Part shown: piece by piece, positions 43,902-52,460 of the stretch
How the letters are laid out: every line of letters starts with the position of its first letter
How positions within the stretch are numbered: the first letter of the stretch is position 1
From: Mumia sp050632745
GTDB lineage: Bacteria; Actinomycetota; Actinomycetes; Propionibacteriales; Nocardioidaceae
NCBI RefSeq assembly: GCF_050632745.1
Contig: NZ_JBODSD010000001.1
Location: 806,001-870,000 of the forward strand
Direction of reading: 5' to 3'
DNA length: 64,000 bases
Made by a program: the position numbers and the translations under genes
The notes under the pieces: model-generated
What the model was told of the DNA's origin: nothing
Seen by the model: only the letters and a program-made list of their open reading frames with translations
The model's database searches: none

Positions 43902-46900
43902 ATGGAGGCTCCGGGACGCCCGAAGGTCTGGTTGCCGCTGCTGGCGGCGCTGGTCCTGGTGCTGGGGCTCGCCGGCGCGGCAACGCCGTCCGCCGCCGCG
44001 CCGACGCTGGCCCCGCAGGTGGTCCCGCCCGCGACCGGCAACAACGCCGTCATCACGGTCAAGGTCGGCGGCGACAGGGCGGGTACGACGGCCGTGACGA
44101 ACCTGGCCGGTGTGACGCTCCAGCTGTACGACGGCGGCCCGGGCGGCGCGACGACCCCGGTCGCCGACGCGTGGGCGACGTGCGTCTCCGACGACGACGG
44201 TGACTGCAGCTTCGTCGTGCCGAACGCCCAGACGAACGCCATCGGGACCTGCACCGGCGCCAACGCCGGGGCGAACTGCGACCGCCGGTTCTGGGTGGTG
44301 CAGACCGGCGCGCCGGCCGGATACACGATCAACGCGTCGTTCCGGACCGGCAACGGTGACGGCACCGGGTCGGAGACGACCGACTACGAGTTCCGGACGG
44401 GAACCACCCTCCGCGCGGGCAACACCTACAGCTCGACGAGCGCCTTCATGGTCGGCACCGGCAACACGAACCGCGTCGCTTCCGGCGGGGTGTGGCAGCA
44501 GTCGCGGACGAATCCCGCGCCGCTGCAGCAGTGCGGCCTCAACGTCGCCCTCATCCTCGATCTGTCCGGGTCCGTGACGGCACCCCAGCTCGTCCAGCTG
44601 AAGGGGGCTGCCGACACCTTCACGAACAGCCTCGTCGGCACACCGTCGCAGATGGCGCTGTTCTCGTTCTCGACCGGCTCGCCGGCGCTCGGCGCGACCC
44701 AGAACTTCCCCGGTCTGACGTCGGTCGCGACACAGGCGGGCGCCGACGCCTTCAAGGCGCGGTACCAGGCATGGACGGCGGGCGGCGGCACGAACTGGGA
44801 CCGCGGGCTCGCGGTGCCGGCGCAGGCGAACCCGACGTACGACATCGCCGTGGTGATCACCGACGGCAACCCGACCTACTACTCGCAGCCTGCTGAGGGG
44901 CCGGGGAACTTCACCCGCATCCGCGAGATGGAGAACGGCGTCTTCTCGGCCAACGCGATGAAGGCGCGCGGGACGCGGGTCCTGGCGGTCGGCGTCGGCG
45001 CGGGCGTCAGCGACACCGCGACGGGGCAGAACCTTCGCGCCATCTCGGGTCCGGTCCAGTACAACGGCACCAACGCCGCGACGGCCGACTACTACCAGGT
45101 CGCCAACTACGCCGTGGTCGGTGCCGCCCTCCGGCAGCTGGCGCTGGGCGAGTGCGCCGGCTCGCTCTCGGTGGTCAAGCAGATCGTCGGACCCGACGGC
45201 AACATCGCCGACGCGACACCGGGCGGAGCCGGGTGGACGTTCGACGCGTCCACGACCACCCCGAACGTGACCCTCCCGACGCCCAGCGCGACGACCGACG
45301 CGTCGAGTGCGGTGAACTTCCCGATCACCTTCGGCGGCGGCACGACCAGCGGGGCCATCCAGATCACGGAGGAGGAGCAGGACGGCAGCGACCTCTTCCC
45401 TGTGAACGGGGCGAACGGCGTCTGTACGAACCTGGAGACCGGCGCAGCGATCTCGGTGACGAACGCCGGCGCGACGGGCTTCGTCGTCAACGTCCCGAGC
45501 ACGGCTGCGGTGAGCTGCATCGTCTACAACCAGGCGGTCGCGCCGGCCACCGTCACGGTCGAGAAGGAGTGGGCGATCAACGGGGCACCGCCGGTGCCGA
45601 ACGGCAGCCAGCCCAGCGGGATGCGGGCCCAGCTCACCTTGACCGGTCCCGGTGACGCCGGGGCCTCGAACCAGGACTGGGGCGTGACCCGGCCGGGCTA
45701 CTCGGAGGGCGACACGGTCACGGTCGACGAGGAGGTCTTCCTCGAGCCGCCCGGTGTCGACCCCGACCTCTGCACGGTGGGTGACCCGCAGATCGTCGAG
45801 ATCAACGGAGAGAGCGGGGCCCCGATCCCGTTCACCGACGGGTTCGACCACGAGCTGACCGCGGGCGCCAACACGCTCACCGTCCGCAACACCGTGGACT
45901 GCGAGTCGCGGCTCACGCTGGCCAAGGAGGTCGACGGCACGGCCGATCCAACGCTGTGGGACCTCGCGGCCCTCCCGGCTCCGGGCACGCCCGCGGGCCA
46001 GCTCCCGGGGCCGGCGGGTGAGGCGGGGAGCGCCGAGGTCACCGACCAGGTCGTCAGCCCTCTGATCCCGTACCAGCTCGCGGAGTCCGGCGGGCTTCCC
46101 GAGTACCTGCAGGACGACTTCCGTACCAACCAGCAGACGTACCCGTTGTCGACCGGCTCGTGGACCTGCATCCGGGTCGACGCCGAGGGCAACCAGATCC
46201 CGGGCTACAACGACGGCCTGAACGGCGGCGTGACGGTGCCGGTCGCCGCGCGCGTCCAGTGCACCGCGACCAACCGGACCGGTCGTCTCGTCCTCGTCAA
46301 GGACGTCGTGAACGACGACGGAGGGACAGCGGTCCCCTCCGACTTCACGCTGTCGGCGACCCCGACGGACGAACCGCCGGTCGACGGCCTTCAGTCGCAC
46401 TCCGATCCGGGGTCGGCCACCGGCACGACGTACGAGGTGCGCCCGGACCACCCGTACCTGCTCGCCGAGTCCGCGGTCCCGGGCTACGCGCTCGTCGGCG
46501 TCAACTGTCTCGTCCTGGGCGAACCGCGTGACCTCCGCGTCGTGACCGTCGAGGCGGGGCAGACCGTCGAGTGCACGTTCACGAACGACGACCAGCCCGC
46601 GGAGCTGACGTTGCGCAAGGTCGTCGACGCCGGGACGACCGGGGCGACGGACACGTCGGCGGACTGGACGCTGACGGCGACGCCGGACGGGATCGCGGGT
46701 CAGGACCCGGTCAGCGGGAACGGCGCCGACGGGGTCACGGACCAGGAGCTGTTCGCGGGGACCTACGACCTGACGGAGGACGGGCCCGACGGGTACGACG
46801 CTGGTGACTGGGTCTGCGAGGGCGAGGGCGGCACGCTCGACGCCGCGGCGCTCACCCTCGCCAGCGGCGCGGACGTGACGTGCACGATCACGAACACCGC

Positions 46901-48968
46901 GCAGCAGCCGACGCTGACGCTGGTGAAGGACGTCGTGAACGACAACGGCGGCACGGCCAAGGTGGGGGAGTGGACGCTCACGGCGACCGGCCCGACCGCC
47001 GGTGTCACCGGCGCGACCGGGACGACGCCGGTGACGGACCGCCCGGTCGAGATCGGGTCGTACGCGCTGTCGGAGAGCGGTCCGGCGGGCTACGAGGGGT
47101 CGGCCTGGGTGTGCACCGCCGACGGAGCTTCCCTGCCGGTGGTCGGCGGCTCGGTGAGCGTCGCGCTCGGGCAGGACGTCGTCTGCACGATCACCAACGA
47201 CGACCAGCCGGCGACGCTGACGCTGGTCAAGGAGCTCGTGAACGACAACGGCGGCACCGCCGAGGCGACCGACTGGACGTTGTCGGCGGAGGGGCCGACC
47301 CCGATCTCGGGCGCCAGCGGGGACACTGCCGTGACGAACGCGACGGTCGACGCGGGAGCGTACGACCTCTCCGAGTCAGGCGGGCCCGACGGCTACCAGG
47401 CGTCCGAGTGGGACTGCGGCGACGCAGTTCTGCAGGGCGTCACGGTGACCGTGCCGAACGGAGGCGCCGTCACGTGCACCGTCACTAACGACGACGAGCC
47501 GGGGACGTTGACGCTGGTGAAGCAGGTCGTGAACGACGACGGCGGCACGGCGGAGGCCATCGAGTGGACTCTGTCGGCGGCCGGCCCGACACCGATCACC
47601 GGAGTGACCGGCGATGACGCCGTGACCGGAGCGACGGTGAATGCCGGAGCGTACGACCTGTCAGAGTCCGACGGCCCCGCCGGATACGCCGCGGGTGCCT
47701 GGACCTGCATCGGTGGTGCCCTCGAGGGCGGCTCGGTGACCGTCCCGAACGGGGGCACCGTGACCTGCACGATCGTGAACGACGATCTGCCGGCGACGCT
47801 CACCCTCGTCAAGGAGGTCGTGAACGACAACGGCGGCACCGCCGAGGCGACGGAGTGGACCCTGTCCGCCGACGGACCCGACGCCCTGGCCGGTGTGACC
47901 GGATCGGTAGGCGTGACCGGAGTGACGGTCGAGGCCGGCGAGTACGCCCTCGCGGAGGACGGCGGGCCGCCCGGCTACACGGCCTCCGACTGGGACTGCG
48001 GCGGCGCGGTGGTCGCGGCCTCGATCGTGACGGTTCCGAACGGCGCCGACGTCACGTGCACGATCACGAACACCTTCGACGCGCCGACGCTGACCCTGGT
48101 CAAGGAGGTCGTGAACGACGACGGCGGGGCGGCGCAGGCAACCGCCTGGACGCTGACGGCGACCGGGCCGAACACGCTCACGGGCGTGACCGGGAGCGAT
48201 GCGGTCACCGGGGTCGCGGTCAGCCCGGGCGCCTACGCGCTCGACGAGACAGGGCCGTCGGGCTACACCGCCTCGGACTGGGCGTGCGCGAACCGCGGCA
48301 GCCCGATCGGGCTCGAGGGCGCGACCGTGACGCTCGCTCCGGGGGACGACGTCACCTGCACGATCACCAACGACGACGACGCGGTGCCGCCCGCGAGCAC
48401 GTGGACGGTGGTGAAGACCAGCGACCCGGGCTCGGGTTCGGAGGTCGATCCCGGCGACGTGGTGACCTACACCGTCCGAGCCGGTGTCGTCTCGGGCACG
48501 AGCGTCGACGCCGTCGTCGTCGTGGACGACCTGGCGCGTGTCCTCAACCACGCGACCCTGGTCGCGGGAAGTGTCGAGGCGAGCGTCGGGACGGCGACCG
48601 TCACGGGCAGCAGGCTGCGCTGGGAGGTCGGCACGCTCACCGGCACACAGACGCTGACGTACCGGGTGAAGGTCGACGACGACGCGTTCGGCGTCTCCCT
48701 CGTCAACGTCGTGACCGGCGACGGGGCCGAGCCGTGCCCGCCGGAGGGACCGGAGCTCGCGGACGCCCGGGCGGCTGCGCCCGGTGACGAGGACTGCCGG
48801 ACGACCACCCACGCGACGCCGACCGAACCACCGTCGACGGGTGGCCCGGACCTTCCGGGCACGGGTGGGCCGGCCGGCTGGATCAGTGGCGTGGCCCTCC
48901 TGCTGCTCGTCGCGGGCGCGTACCTGCTGGCCCGGCGTCGGCGCGAGAGCCCGGACGTCGACGGGTGA
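43902..48968 (+). CDS. Giant LPGTG-anchored surface adhesin with VWA domain and SpaA-like repeats
   Basis: 1688-residue secreted, cell-wall-anchored protein. A signal peptide (core LLAALVLVLGLAGAA) is followed by a prealbumin-like region with Cys pairs, then a von Willebrand A domain at about 210-410 with an intact MIDAS: DLSGS near 220, Thr in GGGTNWD near 294 and Asp in VITDGNP near 320. Three divergent and then seven related modules of about 97 residues run to about 1500; each begins LTLVKxVVND and ends CTITN, the SpaA/prealbumin pattern, and each has a Cys pair. A DUF11-like domain precedes the C-terminal sorting signal: LPGTG near 1651, a hydrophobic helix and RRRR. GGGGGAG precedes the ATG. 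The stop lies 4 bases from the convergent sortase gene, so this is its likely substrate. Confidence 0.93.
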   Translation: MEAPGRPKVWLPLLAALVLVLGLAGAATPSAAAPTLAPQVVPPATGNNAVITVKVGGDRAGTTAVTNLAGVTLQLYDGGPGGATTPVADAWATCVSDDDGDCSFVVPNAQTNAIGTCTGANAGANCDRRFWVVQTGAPAGYTINASFRTGNGDGTGSETTDYEFRTGTTLRAGNTYSSTSAFMVGTGNTNRVASGGVWQQSRTNPAPLQQCGLNVALILDLSGSVTAPQLVQLKGAADTFTNSLVGTPSQMALFSFSTGSPALGATQNFPGLTSVATQAGADAFKARYQAWTAGGGTNWDRGLAVPAQANPTYDIAVVITDGNPTYYSQPAEGPGNFTRIREMENGVFSANAMKARGTRVLAVGVGAGVSDTATGQNLRAISGPVQYNGTNAATADYYQVANYAVVGAALRQLALGECAGSLSVVKQIVGPDGNIADATPGGAGWTFDASTTTPNVTLPTPSATTDASSAVNFPITFGGGTTSGAIQITEEEQDGSDLFPVNGANGVCTNLETGAAISVTNAGATGFVVNVPSTAAVSCIVYNQAVAPATVTVEKEWAINGAPPVPNGSQPSGMRAQLTLTGPGDAGASNQDWGVTRPGYSEGDTVTVDEEVFLEPPGVDPDLCTVGDPQIVEINGESGAPIPFTDGFDHELTAGANTLTVRNTVDCESRLTLAKEVDGTADPTLWDLAALPAPGTPAGQLPGPAGEAGSAEVTDQVVSPLIPYQLAESGGLPEYLQDDFRTNQQTYPLSTGSWTCIRVDAEGNQIPGYNDGLNGGVTVPVAARVQCTATNRTGRLVLVKDVVNDDGGTAVPSDFTLSATPTDEPPVDGLQSHSDPGSATGTTYEVRPDHPYLLAESAVPGYALVGVNCLVLGEPRDLRVVTVEAGQTVECTFTNDDQPAELTLRKVVDAGTTGATDTSADWTLTATPDGIAGQDPVSGNGADGVTDQELFAGTYDLTEDGPDGYDAGDWVCEGEGGTLDAAALTLASGADVTCTITNTAQQPTLTLVKDVVNDNGGTAKVGEWTLTATGPTAGVTGATGTTPVTDRPVEIGSYALSESGPAGYEGSAWVCTADGASLPVVGGSVSVALGQDVVCTITNDDQPATLTLVKELVNDNGGTAEATDWTLSAEGPTPISGASGDTAVTNATVDAGAYDLSESGGPDGYQASEWDCGDAVLQGVTVTVPNGGAVTCTVTNDDEPGTLTLVKQVVNDDGGTAEAIEWTLSAAGPTPITGVTGDDAVTGATVNAGAYDLSESDGPAGYAAGAWTCIGGALEGGSVTVPNGGTVTCTIVNDDLPATLTLVKEVVNDNGGTAEATEWTLSADGPDALAGVTGSVGVTGVTVEAGEYALAEDGGPPGYTASDWDCGGAVVAASIVTVPNGADVTCTITNTFDAPTLTLVKEVVNDDGGAAQATAWTLTATGPNTLTGVTGSDAVTGVAVSPGAYALDETGPSGYTASDWACANRGSPIGLEGATVTLAPGDDVTCTITNDDDAVPPASTWTVVKTSDPGSGSEVDPGDVVTYTVRAGVVSGTSVDAVVVVDDLARVLNHATLVAGSVEASVGTATVTGSRLRWEVGTLTGTQTLTYRVKVDDDAFGVSLVNVVTGDGAEPCPPEGPELADARAAAPGDEDCRTTTHATPTEPPSTGGPDLPGTGGPAGWISGVALLLLVAGAYLLARRRRESPDVDG
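46281..48390 (+). repeat. Seven tandem ~97-codon adhesin repeats
   Basis: Modules start at about 46281, 46600, 46910, 47215, 47507, 47796 and 48089. The last five are closest to one another, down to near-identical runs coding VVNDNGGTAEAT, which suggests expansion by recombination. Confidence 0.85.
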
Positions 48969-48972
48969 GACG

Positions 48973-49665
48973 TCAGGCGCTCGCCACGGGCGCCGCGAAG
49001 ACGACCGTGTTGGACAGGTAGCCCGTGCCGTCCCAGTCGTCGCACGTGATGAGGAGCAGCCGCGGCCTCCCCGTGGTCCGGAAGAGGCGCGAGGACTTCT
49101 CGGCGAGCGTCGCCTTGTCGTAGGTCTCGACCCGGCGGACCTCGTAGCGCACGACGCCCTTGCGCGTGCGGACGACGACGCGTGCGCCCGGCTCGAGGGT
49201 GCCGAGGTGGTCGAACGCCCCGCCGCCGGTGTGCACGGTGTGGCCCGCGACGACGACGGTGCCGCGGGTCGCGCCGGGCCGTGCGCCGTCGTCCCACCAG
49301 CCGACGGACGACGCGTCGGACGGCGGTGTGAGGACGCCCTTGACGGCGCTCATCGACGCGACAGGAGCATCGACACCCAGCTCAGGGACTCTCACCGACA
49401 CGGGGCGTGCCGCACGCCCGGTCGGCAGCGAACGCTTCGTCGTCGTCGGCAGCGGTGATGCTGCTGCCGACGACGCCGAAGCCGTTGCCTGCGGTTCGTC
49501 AGCACCGGTCGGCGCGGGCTGCCCCAGTCCGGACGCTGCCCACGCCACGCAGAGCGCCCCGGCTACGCCGGTCGCCAGTGCCGCCCCCATACGCACGCGG
49601 GCGCGTGCCCGGCGACGGGCACGCGCCTCGCGGCGGACGGTGACGAGATCAGGCTCGGTGGTCAC
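48973..49665 (-). CDS. Class E/F-type sortase
   Basis: 230-residue membrane-anchored transpeptidase that cleaves LPXTG-like signals and links the protein to the cell wall. An Arg-rich cytoplasmic N-terminus (RREARARRRARARV), one membrane helix (ALATGVAGALCVAWAASGL) and a Ser/Thr linker precede the sortase barrel. The catalytic His is in TVVVAGHTVHTG near 143 and the Cys in LLLITCDDWDGTGYL near 208. The Arg usually found shortly after the Cys is not at its standard place (the sequence there is TGYLSN). GTG 49665 overlaps the upstream surface-protein gene by 17 bases. Convergent with, and 4 bases from, the LPGTG adhesin. Confidence 0.9.
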   Translation of the reverse strand: MTTEPDLVTVRREARARRRARARVRMGAALATGVAGALCVAWAASGLGQPAPTGADEPQATASASSAAASPLPTTTKRSLPTGRAARPVSVRVPELGVDAPVASMSAVKGVLTPPSDASSVGWWDDGARPGATRGTVVVAGHTVHTGGGAFDHLGTLEPGARVVVRTRKGVVRYEVRRVETYDKATLAEKSSRLFRTTGRPRLLLITCDDWDGTGYLSNTVVFAAPVASA

Positions 49666-50437
49666 CGCGCTTGCGCATCCGCATCAGGAAGGCCGAAGCG
49701 GCGAGGAGAACCGCACCGCCGAGGCCGGCGACGGTGGCGATCCACGTGGTGGAGCCCGGCGTGGTGCTCGCGGTCAGACCGGCGTCGACCGCCGTCGGAG
49801 CCGTCTCGTCGTCGCCGGCGACACCCTGGTCGTCGTCGCCGGAGTCGTCGCCCGCGTCGTCTCCGCCGGGGACGGTCGCCGTCGCGGAGGACACGGCCTG
49901 GGTCGGCGTCGCCGTCGTCTCGGGGCTGGTGGGCTCCGTCGTCGGCTCGGTGCTCGGCGAGGTCGGCTCCGTGGTGGGCTCGGTCGTCGGCTCGGTGCTC
50001 GGCGAGGTCGGCTCCGTGGTGGGCTTCTCGGTCGGCTCGGTGGTGGGCTTCTCGGTGGGCTTCTCGGTCGGCTCCGAGGTCGGAGGCGTGCCCTTGCCGT
50101 CAGGGACGTACGAGACCGAGTAGTGGCTCACGTCCTTGCAGCTGGTGTGGGAGATGGTGACGGTCTTGGCGGGCGGGTCGACCTTGATGTACTCGACGCC
50201 GGCGCCGCTCTGGGTCGAGCCCGCCTTGACGCAGTAGCCAGAGATGAGCTGGCCCTCCGGAGCGGTGACGGTGACGGACTTCTTGTCACCGGAGACGTCG
50301 ATCTTGCCTGAGTCGAGGGCCTCGCACACTTCCTGACCCTTGCCGGCGGACACGGTTGCATGGGCGGGGGCGGAGACCAGGAGTGCAGGGAGCAGCACCA
50401 GTCCCGCCACCGCGACGAGCTTCTTTGCAGCACGCAC
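49649..50437 (-). CDS. Pro/Thr/Glu-rich exported surface protein with C-terminal membrane segment
   Basis: About 262-residue exported protein. GTG 50437 gives a good signal peptide (VRAAKKLVAVAGLVLLPALLVSAPAHA). A compact ~100-residue domain has three Cys (EVCEALDSGKIDVS, ISGYCVKAGS, SHTSCKDVSHYSVSYVP). It is followed by a repeated TEPTEKPT/TEPTSPS region, an acidic DDAGDDSGDDDQ patch and a final hydrophobic helix with RMRKRG, arranged like a sortase substrate. No LPXTG is visible; GLTASTTPGS sits at that place and could be a variant signal. It is upstream of, and overlaps, the sortase gene in one operon. Function beyond surface display unknown. Confidence 0.82.
   Translation of the reverse strand: MRAAKKLVAVAGLVLLPALLVSAPAHATVSAGKGQEVCEALDSGKIDVSGDKKSVTVTAPEGQLISGYCVKAGSTQSGAGVEYIKVDPPAKTVTISHTSCKDVSHYSVSYVPDGKGTPPTSEPTEKPTEKPTTEPTEKPTTEPTSPSTEPTTEPTTEPTSPSTEPTTEPTSPETTATPTQAVSSATATVPGGDDAGDDSGDDDQGVAGDDETAPTAVDAGLTASTTPGSTTWIATVAGLGGAVLLAASAFLMRMRKRGDHRA
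49920..50080 (-). repeat. Low-complexity Pro/Thr/Glu-coding tandem repeat
   Basis: Imperfect 6- to 27-base units coding for TEPT, TEKPT and TEPTSPS. They form the stalk of the surface protein and could vary in copy number. Confidence 0.75.
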
Positions 50438-50549
50438 GGTGGATTGCTTCTTCCTCGACCCGTCAGCACCGCGGGGGTAGGCGGCGATGGGCCGTTCGGG
50501 GGGTTTGTCCAGCTTTGTCGACCTGGAAAGCTTCCAGATCGGCTGGACC

Positions 50550-50555
50550 ACCCTA
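50550..50555 (-). promoter_or_regulatory. -10 box TAGGGT for the surface protein-sortase operon
   Basis: Reads TAGGGT on the minus strand about 113 bases before the GTG start, leaving a leader of about 100 bases. Confidence 0.4.
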
Positions 50556-50647
50556 GGGCACCCGGAAGGTCACCTGCCACCACCTGATGTACCAGTTGTG
50601 CATCGACCGCGTGCGGGGCGTCAGAGGCCCGGTGGCACAGTGGTGGC

Positions 50648-51586
50648 ATGGAGCTGCGCATCTTCACCGAACCACAGCAGGGCGCCACGTACGACGACCT
50701 CCTCGCGGTCGCCCTGGCCGCCGAGGAGCACGGGTTCGGGGCGTTCTTCCGCTCCGACCACTACCTCGCGATGGGCGACGGGGACGGGCTGCCCGGCCCC
50801 ACCGACGCCTGGACGACGCTCGCGGGGCTGGCCCGCGACACGAGCACGATCCGGCTCGGCACGCTCATGACCTCGGCGACGTTCCGTCACCCCGGCGTGC
50901 TCGCGATCCAGGTCGCGCAGGTCGACCAGATGAGCGGCGGGCGGGTCGAGATCGGGCTCGGCGCCGGCTGGTTCGTGCAGGAGCACGAGGCGTACGGCAT
51001 CCCGTTCCCGTCGACCGGGGAGCGGTTCGACCGGTTCGAGGAGCAGCTCGCCATCCTGACCGGACTGTGGGAGACGCCGAGCGGCGAGACCTTCTCGTTC
51101 GACGGCAAGCACTACACGCTCAGCGACTCGCCGGCGCTGCCGAAGCCGGTGCAGGCACCCCGCCCGCCCGTGCTCGTCGGCGGCCACGGGCTGCGCCGCA
51201 CACCGGCTCTGACGGCGCGCTACGCCGACGAGTTCAACCTGCCGTTCACGCTGCCCGACGAGCACCGCGCGAAGTACGACCGGGTCCGCGCCGCGTGCGA
51301 GGAGATCGGCCGCGACCCAGACGACCTGACCTACTCCAGCGCGCTGGTCGTGTGCTGCGGTCGCGACGACGCCGAGATCCGCCGTCGCGCCGCGGCGATC
51401 GGGCGCGACGTCGACGAGCTGCGCACGAACGGGCTCTGCGGCACGCCGGACGAGGTCGCCGAGCGCATCGCGGTGTTCGCGCGCGAGGGCTCGCAGCGGA
51501 TCTACCTGCAGGTCCTCGACCTCGCCGACCTCGACCACGTGGCGCTGCTCGGCGAGCAGGTCCTGCCGGCGGTCGCCGATGTCTGA
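50648..51586 (+). CDS. LLM-class F420-dependent oxidoreductase
   Basis: 312-residue TIM-barrel protein of the luciferase-like monooxygenase superfamily, F420 branch. It begins MELRIFTEPQQGATYDDLLAVALAAEEHGFGAFFRSDHY, and the RLGTLMTSATFRHPGVLAIQVAQ and MSGGRVEIGLGAGWFVQEHEAYG segments are diagnostic. RPPVLVGGHGLRRTPALTARYADEFN lies at the cofactor side. Substrate unknown; such enzymes reduce or oxidise a range of small molecules using F420. The stop overlaps the next gene by 8 bases. Confidence 0.9.
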   Translation: MELRIFTEPQQGATYDDLLAVALAAEEHGFGAFFRSDHYLAMGDGDGLPGPTDAWTTLAGLARDTSTIRLGTLMTSATFRHPGVLAIQVAQVDQMSGGRVEIGLGAGWFVQEHEAYGIPFPSTGERFDRFEEQLAILTGLWETPSGETFSFDGKHYTLSDSPALPKPVQAPRPPVLVGGHGLRRTPALTARYADEFNLPFTLPDEHRAKYDRVRAACEEIGRDPDDLTYSSALVVCCGRDDAEIRRRAAAIGRDVDELRTNGLCGTPDEVAERIAVFAREGSQRIYLQVLDLADLDHVALLGEQVLPAVADV

Positions 51587-52304
51587 GCCGGCGACGATCC
51601 CCAACCTCCGCGACCTCGGCGGGCTGCCGACCGAGGACGGTGCCGCCACCCGGCACGGCGTACTCCTGAGGTCGGCGATGCCGAGCGCGGACGACCGCGG
51701 GCTCGACGGCCTGCCGTGGCCGCCGAGCCTCGTGCTCGACCTCCGCTCGTCGGCCGAGTCGGGGCCGGACCACCCGCTGGCCGACGCCGGTGCCACCGTC
51801 CGCCAGATCTCGCTCCTGGAGGCGCTGCGCCCGGACGGCCCGCAGTCCGCGAGCCCGGAGGTCGTCGCCCGGATGGCGAACGGCGGCCTGGAGGCGCTGT
51901 ACCTCGGCATGCTCGAGGTCGCCCGTCCCGAGCTGGTGCAGGTCGCGTCGCTGGTCGCCGAGCACGACGGCGCGACGCTGCTGCACTGCGCCGCGGGCAA
52001 GGACCGGACGGGCGTCGCCGTGGCGATGCTGCTGCGTACGGCGGGGGTGTCCCGCGACGCGGTCGTGAAGGACTACCTCGCGACCGGGGCGTCGATGGAC
52101 GCCGTGCTCCAGCGGCTGCGGCTGGCGCCGCAGATCGACCCGGCGCGGCGCGCGCCCCAGTCGTACCTGGCGATCCCGCAGGACGCCATCGACGCGGTGC
52201 TCGACGTGTGGGACGCCCACCCCGGCGGGACGGCGGGATGGCTGCGCGACGCCGGCGCGCAGACGCGCGTCGTCGACGGTCTGCGTACGCGCCTGGTCGG
52301 CTGA
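51579..52304 (+). CDS. PtpB-type tyrosine/dual-specificity phosphatase
   Basis: 241-residue phosphatase of the bacterial PtpB/DUF family. It starts with IPNLRDLGGLPTEDG and HGVLLRSAMPSADD, and the P-loop is HCAAGKDRTGVAVAMLL near 134, with C-x5-R. LRDLGG with the later Asp-rich LVLDLRSSAES is the usual PtpB N-terminal pattern. Members remove phosphate from Tyr/Ser/Thr proteins or phosphoinositides. ATG 51579 overlaps the LLM gene stop, so the pair is coupled, though no link in function is evident. Confidence 0.88.
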   Translation: MSEPATIPNLRDLGGLPTEDGAATRHGVLLRSAMPSADDRGLDGLPWPPSLVLDLRSSAESGPDHPLADAGATVRQISLLEALRPDGPQSASPEVVARMANGGLEALYLGMLEVARPELVQVASLVAEHDGATLLHCAAGKDRTGVAVAMLLRTAGVSRDAVVKDYLATGASMDAVLQRLRLAPQIDPARRAPQSYLAIPQDAIDAVLDVWDAHPGGTAGWLRDAGAQTRVVDGLRTRLVG

Positions 52305-52355
52305 GGCTTCCTCTCCGCCTCAACATGAGGGTGTCGTCAGGTTTGTAACTGAGGG

Positions 52356-52384
52356 TTGCAGCGCACGTTACCTCTCAGTAGTGT
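52356..52384 (+). promoter_or_regulatory. Sigma70-type promoter for the secreted protein gene
   Basis: TTGCAG at 52356-52361, a 17-base spacer and TAGTGT at 52379-52384 form the most complete promoter in the window. GTAAC (52345-52349) and GTTAC (52367-52371) flank the -35, and an ACTGAG/CTCAGT inverted pair (52348-52353, 52374-52379) brackets it, so an operator is possible. Confidence 0.55.
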
Positions 52385-52460
52385 TCGTGACCTACGACAC
52401 AGCGACGGCCCTGCCCCGAGGGCGACCCCGCGAGCGTGCCGTCCAATGGGAGGGAGACCC

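Noticed and set aside
43497..46451. Minus-strand open frame of 984 codons opposite the adhesin
   Set aside because: Arg/Val-rich shadow with no motif; the adhesin on the other strand has signal peptide, VWA and LPGTG.
49920..50080. Short regular DNA repeats that might suggest a CRISPR array
   Set aside because: Units are variable in length, contiguous and in frame, coding a Pro/Thr/Glu stalk; there are no unique spacers.
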